Below are positions 1 through 7,574 of a stretch of 41,892 nucleotides of DNA, in pieces; within the stretch, counting starts at the first letter, position 1; every line of letters begins with the position of its first letter. The stretch is taken from NCBI GenBank assembly GCA_913058575.1, contig CAJXRF010000051.1, forward strand, positions 1 through 41,892, written 5' to 3'. The translations under genes were made by a program, and so were the position numbers. Source of the DNA: an uncultured Bermanella sp. Lineage in GTDB: Bacteria; Pseudomonadota; Gammaproteobacteria; Pseudomonadales; Oceanobacteraceae. Under the pieces are notes generated by a model, which saw nothing but the letters and a program-made list of their open reading frames with translations, ran no database searches and had not been told where the DNA came from.

Positions 1-1087
1 AACTGGTTAAATTATCCGCGTTATCTTCAATGTCATCTAGAGTTTCTTCAATACTGTCGGTGATACTCTCATATGCCTCTGGAATATAAGATGCGGTATA
101 ATCTAAGGCATCAGACAAGCCCTCTGAAATACTTTTTCCAAACTGTTCCCACGTGTCACCGTCAAACAACTCTTTCTGATCATCTAGCCAACCATCACCT
201 CCGGTAAATGCACCTTGCGCACCAGATAATACTAATGATGCATAGCCATAATCATCCCATTGCTCTTTAAATGGCAGCATATCTTTAACCACATCTTGAT
301 ACCCGCTATCTAAAGTTGTACGGAGTTGCTTCTTGAGAGAGGCAATGCTCTGCTCTAAACCCGTCACGCGTTCAACAATGACTTCAACATTACCGACAGG
401 TATATCCTCTAGAACAACAGTTCCGGGTTCTCCTTGAGTTTTTAGAGCTGATTTTAGGTTGCTAGACCAAGAACTTTTCCCAGCCCCTTTACTTAATTCA
501 AGCCCACTCTCAATGACGACTCCATCTACCAAAACCTGCACTGTTAGAGGCAGTGGTGTTTTCCACTTATCATCATAAATCGACTGAATTTTAAGCCAGT
601 ATTTTTCTGGCTCTTTTTCTTTTTTAGCAAGCGCCGTCGTGGCCGCAGGACTTTGCCCTGGCTTGGCTTTTTGCCTAGCCGCTGCGGCCACAAAAATAGG
701 CTTAGGGGTTTGATCAATTAAATAGTTTAAAGTAGAGGTTAAATGCTCACTGAAGGTGTTGCCATTGATTTGCCAGACGCTTGCCTGTGGGCTGCTTTGG
801 GCACGGCTAGTGTTAAAGGTAATCACTTGACGCAGCATGGGCGACATGGCTTCGCCATAGGGCACCAGTATATATTCACCATTGCGTAACGCAGTTTCCA
901 CCACATCAGGATTCACGTGGCCGCCAGGGCAAAGCTGGTCCAAACCACTGACCAACTGCATGATCGATTGCCCCTGATAATGCAGGCCAGCCATCTGTTT
1001 AATAACATCAATGGCTCGATCTGGGTGCTCTAATTGAAAAAGGTCAAACCAGTCGATTTCGGTGGGGCGCTTCAGTGTGTAAAACAT
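1..1087 (-). CDS. Truncated T6SS-linked protein, putative effector or adaptor (3' end outside window)
   Basis: An open frame without stops runs from an ATG at 1087 leftward off the window edge, giving about 362 residues. The first ~130 residues (starting MFYTLKRPTEIDWFDLF) form a soluble domain I do not recognise. An Ala/Lys-rich linker follows (about 140-170), then a likely beta-sandwich (about 170-245, YWLKIQS to GNVEVIVE), a coiled segment, and a Gly/Asp-rich acidic region (DDYGYASLVLSGAQGAF). No signal peptide is seen. It is divergent from vgrG with 161 bp between, the usual place for T6SS cargo or its adaptor. A multi-domain toxin-like layout, with the effector domain beyond the window, is inference. 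The open frame is certain; the function is not. Confidence 0.7.
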   Translation of the reverse strand, partial: MFYTLKRPTEIDWFDLFQLEHPDRAIDVIKQMAGLHYQGQSIMQLVSGLDQLCPGGHVNPDVVETALRNGEYILVPYGEAMSPMLRQVITFNTSRAQSSPQASVWQINGNTFSEHLTSTLNYLIDQTPKPIFVAAAARQKAKPGQSPAATTALAKKEKEPEKYWLKIQSIYDDKWKTPLPLTVQVLVDGVVIESGLELSKGAGKSSWSSNLKSALKTQGEPGTVVLEDIPVGNVEVIVERVTGLEQSIASLKKQLRTTLDSGYQDVVKDMLPFKEQWDDYGYASLVLSGAQGAFTGGDGWLDDQKELFDGDTWEQFGKSISEGLSDALDYTASYIPEAYESITDSIEETLDDIEDNADNLTS

Positions 1088-1248
1088 GTGTTTATTTTTC
1101 TCAACATCCTGATTGTTGTGATAGGAAACTCATTTTCGCGCTAAACTTTACCCAATACTGGCCAGCTTTACAATCAGACGTATAGACACTGTGAACGGGA
1201 GCACCTTATACTCAGGCACTTTCATTTGCTGGTAAACGGATTTTTATT

Positions 1249-3804
1249 ATGGCGCATCCGAAATTTAAATTTTCTACCACCCAATACTCTGATGTATTTG
1301 AACTCATTAGCTTTTCGGGTAAAGAGGCCATGTCTTCTTTATTTCATTTTACGCTGGAGTTGAAAGTAAAAATTGAAGATAACGTTGATCTCATTAAGGC
1401 CATGGAAGATAAAGCCCAACTGATCATTCAACCGGACGATGATGATCGCAAAAAGGATTACATCATTGACGGTGTGGTCACCAGCTTTGAAGAAGTCTTT
1501 CGCACCTCCAATACTCATAAATTTTTCCGCGCCATTATGGCCCCGTCTGTTTGGCGTCAAACACAAAGTCTGTCATACGATATTTATACTCAGTCTGATG
1601 TGATTAAAGTGTTGGAAGACGAGCTCAATAATGACATGTCGCAAGATTTTCTCATGGCCACCACGGCCACCTACCCCCTAAAAGAATTTATTTGTCAGTA
1701 CTCTGAGTCTAATTTTCATTTTATCTCGCGCCTGGCTGAGCATTGGGGCATTTATTATTACTTCAATCATGAAGAAAAAGGCCAAATGGTCTTTGCCGAT
1801 GATTCTAATTATGACGAAATCATCAGTCGCACCGTTAAATTAGATGAAAGCACTAACCCAGCCAGCAGCTTTGATACCATTCGCTCCATGCGCCGCATTG
1901 TTAATAGCACCATAGATGGGGTGGTTATTACCGACGTTAATCCCGAGCAAGCCAGCACACAAATTGAAGGTAAGGCTGGCGATATAGGGGCCGATAAAAG
2001 TTGTATTCGCTTGGTTGCTGAAAGTGTCGACAATAAAGATGAAGCGGATTTTATTGCCAAAGTACGTTTACAGGAATACCAGTGCCTAGAAACCGTTTAC
2101 ACAGGCACCACGGGCATTCCCACGTTAGCCCCTGGATTTATTTTAAAAGTTTCAAATGGCAATAACGTCACTGAAATGCTGGTATTGGAAGTTCAACATC
2201 GCGGTGCCAATTTAGACGATACCGCTAAAATGAGTGATGCAGGCCAGCCGGCCTTTTATGAATGTTCTTTCCTTGCCATCCCTAAAGATGCTCAATATCG
2301 CCCCAAGCGCATTACCCAACGTCCTGTGGCGGTGTCTTCTTCGGCACGGGTCTATTCAGCCGATGATAAAAAGAACATTGCACAACGAGATGAAAAAGGT
2401 CGCTACCAAGTCATTTTTGATTTTTTGCCTAAGCCCACCGACAACGGTAATAAACATGTTTCGCACTGGGTGCGCATGGCACAAAGCGCTGCGCGCACCA
2501 ACCACCATGACATTCCGTTAGTGCCCGAGACCGAAGTGAAGGTTGGCTTTTCGTCTGGTAATCCAGATCGCCCTTATATCATGAGCGCATTAGAAAATTC
2601 ACAATCTACACGGGTGCCGGTTAACAATGCTAACCCTCACCATGCCACTATGATCACCGACGGCTTACTGTATACCGAAACGGCAAAGTCCCGTAAAAGT
2701 TTGCATGTTTCATCACAGTTTAAACGAGACGAAGTGGTGCCGGTGGAGTTTTCACACCTAGATTTTGATGGCAAAGATACCAGTGAAAAAGTAGATGAAA
2801 TAAAAGGCGAGCATCATATTTACCGCCGCTTCGGTGATGAATATTCTTTTATCGACGGCAATAACTATACCTTTGGTCGTGAATGCTCTTTTCATTTTGG
2901 CCAAAATTATAATGAATACCATGCCAACTGGCAGGCAGTAGATGAATCGAGCAATGACTTTGAAATTGAAAAAGACATGCTGTACCCATCCGATCGCTCT
3001 TTAGCAAAAGACAGCGCCATTGAAGCCAGCAAGCAAGTGGGTTTAGTTAATAAATCTTTCGGCAATCAATACCACTACCAAGCGGGTACTGAGTCGAACT
3101 GGGCCCACGGGCCCGATGGCCAAGGCGCCCATAAAACCTTCAATTATGGAGGGCGTTATGAAGAAAACCAAACCCTAGACCCTAAAGCCCGTATTGATGA
3201 TGTTAGAGGTTTTCCGGAAACCCCTGATGACAATGCGCTGGTTAAAAAAACCATTGGCAATAGCTTTGTCTATCAAGAAGGTAAAAACATTCAAGTGGCC
3301 AAGGGGGATGTTACCCAAGAGCTAGAGGGCAATACCCTGTCGACCGTTAAAGGTAACCATTCAGACACCATCACAGGTGATTGGAACGTTAACCGTAAAG
3401 GCAAACAAACATTAGAAGCACAGGGCGATATTGAAAATAAAGTCACGGGAAACATTAAGCAACAGCAAACCGGAGACCTAAACAACAAGATAGATGGAAA
3501 AGAAAAGAAAGAAGTGAGCGGCGATTCCGAGCACACTAATATGGGCAAGGTTAAACAAACCATACAGGGCAAGCTTGAATACACAGGCATGGCCGGTGCC
3601 GATATTAATCAAAAAGGCACCCGCAATACCACAGTGGACAACGATATATTCACCGCAAAGTCAGCCAACCTAGACATTAAAAATAAAACTGAAAAATTTG
3701 GCGTGGCCCAAACAAAAGCACAGTCAATGATGATTGATTCGAAACTCATCGACACTAAGGCCAAGATGATAATGGAAAAGGCCAGCTTGATTATGATTGG
3801 TTAA
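1249..3804 (+). CDS. vgrG: Type VI secretion system spike protein VgrG (TssI)
   Basis: VgrG trimers form the puncturing tip of the T6SS and carry effectors. The 851-residue protein has the gp27-like base (about 1-370), including the family motif around 150-172 (QYSESNFHFISRLAEHWG). A gp5-like OB-fold follows, beginning near 384 (GRYQVIFDFLPKP) and ending with GNPDRPYIMSAL. Next comes an extra ~200-residue region with repeated FG-x2-Y/F-x-Y-x2-G units (near 527, 603 and 667). The end is a needle of short polar repeats (about 677-785) closing on KASLIMIG. Upstream of the ATG no clear Shine-Dalgarno is visible. No hcp, PAAR or sheath genes occur in the window, so this is an orphan vgrG island. 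It is followed by argG in the opposite orientation. Confidence 0.95.
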   Translation: MAHPKFKFSTTQYSDVFELISFSGKEAMSSLFHFTLELKVKIEDNVDLIKAMEDKAQLIIQPDDDDRKKDYIIDGVVTSFEEVFRTSNTHKFFRAIMAPSVWRQTQSLSYDIYTQSDVIKVLEDELNNDMSQDFLMATTATYPLKEFICQYSESNFHFISRLAEHWGIYYYFNHEEKGQMVFADDSNYDEIISRTVKLDESTNPASSFDTIRSMRRIVNSTIDGVVITDVNPEQASTQIEGKAGDIGADKSCIRLVAESVDNKDEADFIAKVRLQEYQCLETVYTGTTGIPTLAPGFILKVSNGNNVTEMLVLEVQHRGANLDDTAKMSDAGQPAFYECSFLAIPKDAQYRPKRITQRPVAVSSSARVYSADDKKNIAQRDEKGRYQVIFDFLPKPTDNGNKHVSHWVRMAQSAARTNHHDIPLVPETEVKVGFSSGNPDRPYIMSALENSQSTRVPVNNANPHHATMITDGLLYTETAKSRKSLHVSSQFKRDEVVPVEFSHLDFDGKDTSEKVDEIKGEHHIYRRFGDEYSFIDGNNYTFGRECSFHFGQNYNEYHANWQAVDESSNDFEIEKDMLYPSDRSLAKDSAIEASKQVGLVNKSFGNQYHYQAGTESNWAHGPDGQGAHKTFNYGGRYEENQTLDPKARIDDVRGFPETPDDNALVKKTIGNSFVYQEGKNIQVAKGDVTQELEGNTLSTVKGNHSDTITGDWNVNRKGKQTLEAQGDIENKVTGNIKQQQTGDLNNKIDGKEKKEVSGDSEHTNMGKVKQTIQGKLEYTGMAGADINQKGTRNTTVDNDIFTAKSANLDIKNKTEKFGVAQTKAQSMMIDSKLIDTKAKMIMEKASLIMIG

Positions 3805-3871
3805 TTAAGGCATTAAGCGCAGTTTTATTGGCCAATCTAATGCATCAAACATGAGTTAACCCACACACAAT

Positions 3872-3907
3872 AAAAAACCCTAGAAGATTACTCTTCTAGG
3901 GTTTTTT
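3872..3907. terminator. Bidirectional intrinsic terminator between vgrG and argG
   Basis: A perfect 10-bp stem (CCCTAGAAGA / TCTTCTAGGG) with a 4-nt loop is flanked by six A on the left and six T on the right. It therefore has a U-tract on either strand and can end both vgrG (+) and argG (-). Confidence 0.93.
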
Positions 3908-3943
3908 ATTTTTTAGCTTTCTAAAGGCTCAAGTAATTAAATA

Positions 3944-5161
3944 CTAAAGCATTGAACGGCCTTTCTTGGCAGCGGTGCGCAAGCGTAAGGCATTTAATTT
4001 AATGAAGCCTGCCGCATCTTTTTGATCATAAGCGCCTTCATCGTCTTCAAAGGTAGCAATGTTTTCATCAAACAAGGTATCTGGAGAACGACGACCGACT
4101 ACCGTTACGTTGCCTTTATAAAGTTTAATTTTAACATCGCCGTTTACGAACTCTTGAGTGTCATCGATGGCCGCTTGCAGCATTTTACGCTCAGGGCTCC
4201 ACCAGTAACCGTTATAAAGTAGCTCGGCATACTTAGGCATCATTTCATCTTTCAAGTGAGCCGCGTCGCGGTCAAGGGTGATGGACTCAATGGCACGGTG
4301 GGCTTTCATCATTACAAAACCGGCTGGGGTTTCGTAACAACCACGGGCTTTCATGCCCACGTAACGGTTTTCAACGATATCGGTACGACCCACACCATTA
4401 GCACCAGCCACTTTGTTTAGGTATTCCATGATGGTCGCAGCAGACATGTCTTTGCCATCGATAGAAACTGGGTCGCCTTTTTTGTAGCCTATGGTTAGAT
4501 AGGTTGGCTCATCAGGTGCTTTCTCAGGAGAAACCGTCCACATCCACATGTCTTCTTCAGGCTCATTCCAAGGGTTTTCTAAAATATCACCTTCGTAAGA
4601 GATATGAAGTAAGTTAGCGTCCATTGAATAAGGAGACTTCTTGCCTTTTTTCTTTTCAACTTGAATGTCGTGCTCATCGCAATAAGCCATTAGCTTTTCA
4701 CGGCTATTCAAGTCCCATTCACGCCACGGGGCCACTACCTGTACACCCGGCTTAAGCGCATAAGCGCCTAGTTCGAAGCGCACTTGGTCGTTACCTTTAC
4801 CGGTAGCGCCGTGAGAAATAGCATCGGCATTGGTTTCGTTGGCGATTTCAATTAAACGCTTAGAGATCAAAGGACGTGCGATAGACGTGCCCAAGTAGTA
4901 CTCGCCTTCATACAGGGCGTTGGCACGAAACATTGGGAATACGAAATCACGGGCAAACTCTTCGCGCAAATCGTCAATGTAAATTTCTTTAATGCCCATG
5001 GCCTCTGCTTTAGCACGGGCCGGCTCCACTTCTTCACCCTGACCTAAGTCAGCGGTAAAGGTCACTACTTCAGCTTGGTATTCTTCTTGTAACCACTTGG
5101 CAATTACAGAAGTATCCAAACCACCAGAATAAGCTAATACAATCTTGTCGATTTTGGACAT
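3944..5161 (-). CDS. argG: Argininosuccinate synthase
   Basis: Cytosolic enzyme that joins citrulline and aspartate using ATP to make argininosuccinate, the penultimate step of arginine biosynthesis. The 405-residue length matches the family. The N-terminal PP-loop AYSGGLDTS (9-17) binds [16 protein letters not shown] and [13 protein letters not shown] are family signatures. The start is ATG at 5161, preceded by a good AGGAG site. The leader holds a perfect 20-nt palindrome at 5184-5203. It is monocistronic here, ended by the bidirectional terminator at 3872-3907. Nothing else of the arginine pathway lies nearby. Confidence 0.98.
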   Translation of the reverse strand: MSKIDKIVLAYSGGLDTSVIAKWLQEEYQAEVVTFTADLGQGEEVEPARAKAEAMGIKEIYIDDLREEFARDFVFPMFRANALYEGEYYLGTSIARPLISKRLIEIANETNADAISHGATGKGNDQVRFELGAYALKPGVQVVAPWREWDLNSREKLMAYCDEHDIQVEKKKGKKSPYSMDANLLHISYEGDILENPWNEPEEDMWMWTVSPEKAPDEPTYLTIGYKKGDPVSIDGKDMSAATIMEYLNKVAGANGVGRTDIVENRYVGMKARGCYETPAGFVMMKAHRAIESITLDRDAAHLKDEMMPKYAELLYNGYWWSPERKMLQAAIDDTQEFVNGDVKIKLYKGNVTVVGRRSPDTLFDENIATFEDDEGAYDQKDAAGFIKLNALRLRTAAKKGRSML

Positions 5162-5183
5162 GCAATGCTCCTAACGCCATTTC

Positions 5184-5203
5184 ACCTAGCTTTGAAGCTA
5201 GGT
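5184..5203. promoter_or_regulatory. Palindrome in the argG leader
   Basis: Two 9-nt arms, ACCTAGCTT and AAGCTAGGT, are perfectly complementary around a 2-nt centre, ending 22 nt upstream of the argG ATG. With so short a loop it fits a dimeric-regulator operator better than an RNA hairpin. It does not look like a classical ArgR box. Function unknown. Confidence 0.45.
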
Positions 5204-5324
5204 ACGTAAAATTTGAGGTGCCGTATTCTACCCAGTTAACCACTATTTCGCCAGCCTAGCCCATGTATAAACCCTGCGTGACGGCGATTTCTGTCTATAG
5301 TTAATAGATATTCAAGGAGCAGCC

Positions 5325-5657
5325 ATGAACAAACTCATTTTTATCTTACTGCCCGCCTGCCTCTGTAGCGCCTGCGACCTTACCGGCGACATTAATACCA
5401 GCAAGGTAAAGGGTTACAACTTCACCCTATTTGAAGTGCAAAAATACTGCATGGTGAAACGTCAAGGGGATAAATACCTGTCATTAGAATGCAAACAAGC
5501 CAACTTAAAGCCCGTCATGCAAGGGTGTGAGGGGCAAATAAGCGGCGGGTTAGCCGATGTGGAACTCAATTGCAGTGGTGGCTTATGGGTATTAAGTGAT
5601 CAGTGTCGCATTCAAATGTTTGGCGCCACTGAAGGGGGAATAAAATGTCGAATCTAA
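5325..5657 (+). CDS. Small exported six-cysteine protein, copy 1
   Basis: I do not recognise this family. The 110-residue protein begins with a short basic end and hydrophobic stretch (MNKLIFILLPACLC), so it is exported. It ends the signal with CSAC, which is close to, but not a good, lipobox, so it may be a lipoprotein or a periplasmic protein. The mature part shares with the next gene the pattern KGY-x-F, VQK-x-CM-x-KR, LKPV-x-Q-x-CEG-x-I-x-GGL, GGLWVL and a C-terminal GA-x2-G-x3-C. Six cysteines are conserved between the two, compatible with three disulfides. A strong AAGGAG precedes the ATG. Its last 13 nt overlap the next gene, so the two are translationally coupled. Confidence 0.82.
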   Translation: MNKLIFILLPACLCSACDLTGDINTSKVKGYNFTLFEVQKYCMVKRQGDKYLSLECKQANLKPVMQGCEGQISGGLADVELNCSGGLWVLSDQCRIQMFGATEGGIKCRI

Positions 5658-6037
5658 CGCCTAACAGTCATGGCATAGCGGCTAACTTTATAAGCGGATT
5701 AGTCACTTTATTAGTGGCTTTTACGCTCACCTCTTTAGCCCATGGCAAAGATGTGAAGTCTAGCAATATAAAGGGTTACGACTTTAGCGTGCGAGACGTG
5801 CAAAAGTTCTGTATGGCCAAACGCGCTGGCGGCGACAGCCTATCCATTCATTGCAAAGATAAGCGTCTAAAGCCGGTGGGACAGAGCTGTGAAGGCTGGA
5901 TTACAGGGGGATTAGATGAAGCCCGCCTTAGTTGTGGCGGCGGATTATGGGTACTTAACAATAAATGCAAAATTGAAATGCTAGGGGCCAGCAAGGGCAA
6001 TGTAAATTGCGTATTCTCATCGGATGCACGCTATTGA
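5645..6037 (+). CDS. Small exported six-cysteine protein, copy 2
   Basis: Paralogue of the preceding gene, 130 residues, starting inside its 3' end (13-nt overlap in another frame). The N-terminus is longer: about 15 polar residues, then a hydrophobic segment (FISGLVTLLVAFTLTSLAHG) that looks like a cleavable signal peptide without a lipobox. The mature domain repeats the same six-cysteine pattern, with NIKGYDFSVRDVQKFCM, LKPVGQSCEGWITGGL and CGGGLWVL. The pair therefore probably yields one membrane-anchored and one free periplasmic or secreted form, possibly partners. Function unknown. A strong palindrome overlaps the stop codon. Confidence 0.82.
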   Translation: MSNLTPNSHGIAANFISGLVTLLVAFTLTSLAHGKDVKSSNIKGYDFSVRDVQKFCMAKRAGGDSLSIHCKDKRLKPVGQSCEGWITGGLDEARLSCGGGLWVLNNKCKIEMLGASKGNVNCVFSSDARY

Positions 6038-6053
6038 TAACATTATCAATAGC
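6030..6053. promoter_or_regulatory. Palindrome overlapping a stop codon, upstream of an SDR gene
   Basis: Perfect 10-bp arms GCTATTGATA / TATCAATAGC with a 4-nt ACAT centre. No T-run follows, so it is a poor intrinsic terminator. It lies 40 nt before the SDR start, and its core TTGATAACATTATCAA looks like a dimeric-regulator site. A near copy lies at 27648-27663. Confidence 0.4.
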
Positions 6054-6093
6054 ATCTAGGATGTCAGCACCTTCAATACCTCAATAAAAAATC

Positions 6094-6864
6094 ATGAATA
6101 TTAATAATAAGAAAATCGTGATTACAGGTGCCGCCTCTGGCATTGGTAAATCAATATTAGAACACTTATTACAGCACTCTAATGTTGAAATAGTGGCCAC
6201 CGATTTAAATGCCATTCCTAGTGAGCTGCCCGACAATGTGCACTTACACCAAGGGGATATGGCCAGCCCCACGGGCATAGAAAACTTATTTGATTTTGCC
6301 TTAGAAAAAATGGGGCACATTGATTTATTCATCGCAAACGCTGGGTTTGCTTATTACGAAAAAACTCAGCAAGAGGATTGGGCGCACATTAATAACATTT
6401 ACCAGTGCAACACGTTTAGCCCAATTTACTGCAGCCATAAAATGGCCCGACTCAATATGGGCCGTGAATATGGCGTATTGATCACCGCCAGCTTCATGGG
6501 CATTTACAGTTTGCCAGGCTACAGTTTATACAGCTCGACTAAAGCCGCGCTTATTTCTTGGAGCGATGCTTATCGCCGTGAAAAAAATGACCAAGGGCAC
6601 ATTATGCTGTTATGCCCTGTGGCCACCAAAACTCAATTTTTTAATACTAATGCCCCTGTTCCTTGGCCCACACAAACCTCACAGCAAGTGGCACTGGCCG
6701 CCATAAAAGGCATTCAAAAAAATCACTATAAAATTTTTCCAAGTAAATTAAGCATTTTAACATTGGCTCTTAATTGGGTATTTCCTTTGGTTATGCCCAT
6801 TTATAAAGCCATTGAAACGCATAAATTTAAACAGTGGCTAAGTAAGCGCTCTGTAGAAACTTAG
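6094..6864 (+). CDS. Short-chain dehydrogenase/reductase
   Basis: NAD(P)-dependent oxidoreductase of the SDR superfamily, 256 residues. It has the Rossmann glycine motif TGAASGIG (11-18), NAG (82-84), a catalytic serine near 133 (TASFMG) and the YSSTK pair Tyr146/Lys150. The acidic residue after beta-2 (ATDLN) suggests NAD rather than NADP, by family rule. The C-terminal part (about 210-245) is hydrophobic (LSILTLALNWVFPLVMP) and may associate with the membrane. Substrate unknown. It converges on the esterase gene with only 13 bp between. Confidence 0.9.
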   Translation: MNINNKKIVITGAASGIGKSILEHLLQHSNVEIVATDLNAIPSELPDNVHLHQGDMASPTGIENLFDFALEKMGHIDLFIANAGFAYYEKTQQEDWAHINNIYQCNTFSPIYCSHKMARLNMGREYGVLITASFMGIYSLPGYSLYSSTKAALISWSDAYRREKNDQGHIMLLCPVATKTQFFNTNAPVPWPTQTSQQVALAAIKGIQKNHYKIFPSKLSILTLALNWVFPLVMPIYKAIETHKFKQWLSKRSVET

Positions 6865-6877
6865 CCACCACTGTAAA

Positions 6878-7561
6878 TTAATTTTTAGCCGTTAATGCTT
6901 GGGCAATAAAATCGCTAATATCTTTTATTTGCCCAGGTGAAACATTATGCGCCATCACATAGCTTTTATAACTTGGGGTAAAACCTAGGCCTTTCAATAA
7001 TTCCAAAGCCTGCTGACCCAACACTTCAGGTACCACATTATCTTGCGTGCCATGATAAATACTGATGGGTAATTGTTTATTCACTTCTTGTAACTTAATG
7101 GCATGACGACTGGCAATGTAGGTAGACATGGCCATTAAACCCGCAAGGGGTTTATCAAAACTTAACGCCGTTTGATAGGCTATTGCTCCACCTTGTGAAA
7201 AACCTGCAATGACAATTTTATCGCTCGCCACACCTCTTTGAATTTCTCGCTCAATAAGCTGTGTGACTTGGGCGCAAGATTGTGAAAATTGTGCTTCGTT
7301 TATTTTTCGCTCTACATCCATAGAAAGAATATCGTACCAAGCCGGCATGCTCATGCCGCCATTAATCGACACGGGAATACTTGGCGCATGGGGAAAAATA
7401 TAACGAATATTTAAGCCATTACATTCAGGTTTTTTATCTAAACCCAATGCCGGCACGATAGGCGAAAAATCATCCCCACTGGCCCCTAGACCATGCAACC
7501 AAATAACACTGGCATTGGCAGCATCATTTGGCTCAATTTCAATAGCGGGTAAATACGTCAT
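6878..7561 (-). CDS. Carboxylesterase, phospholipase/carboxylesterase family
   Basis: Alpha/beta hydrolase of the small carboxylesterase/acyl-protein thioesterase type, 227 residues. Visible are the oxyanion loop WLHGLGASGDDF (21-32), the nucleophile elbow GFSQGG with Ser122, catalytic Asp174 in HGTQD and His205 in AHNVSPGQ. No signal peptide, so cytosolic. It starts 13 nt after the stop of the ABC permease gene and is probably the last gene of the ybbA-ybbP operon. Natural substrate cannot be told from sequence. Confidence 0.93.
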   Translation of the reverse strand: MTYLPAIEIEPNDAANASVIWLHGLGASGDDFSPIVPALGLDKKPECNGLNIRYIFPHAPSIPVSINGGMSMPAWYDILSMDVERKINEAQFSQSCAQVTQLIEREIQRGVASDKIVIAGFSQGGAIAYQTALSFDKPLAGLMAMSTYIASRHAIKLQEVNKQLPISIYHGTQDNVVPEVLGQQALELLKGLGFTPSYKSYVMAHNVSPGQIKDISDFIAQALTAKN

Positions 7562-7574
7562 GTGTGCATCTCTA

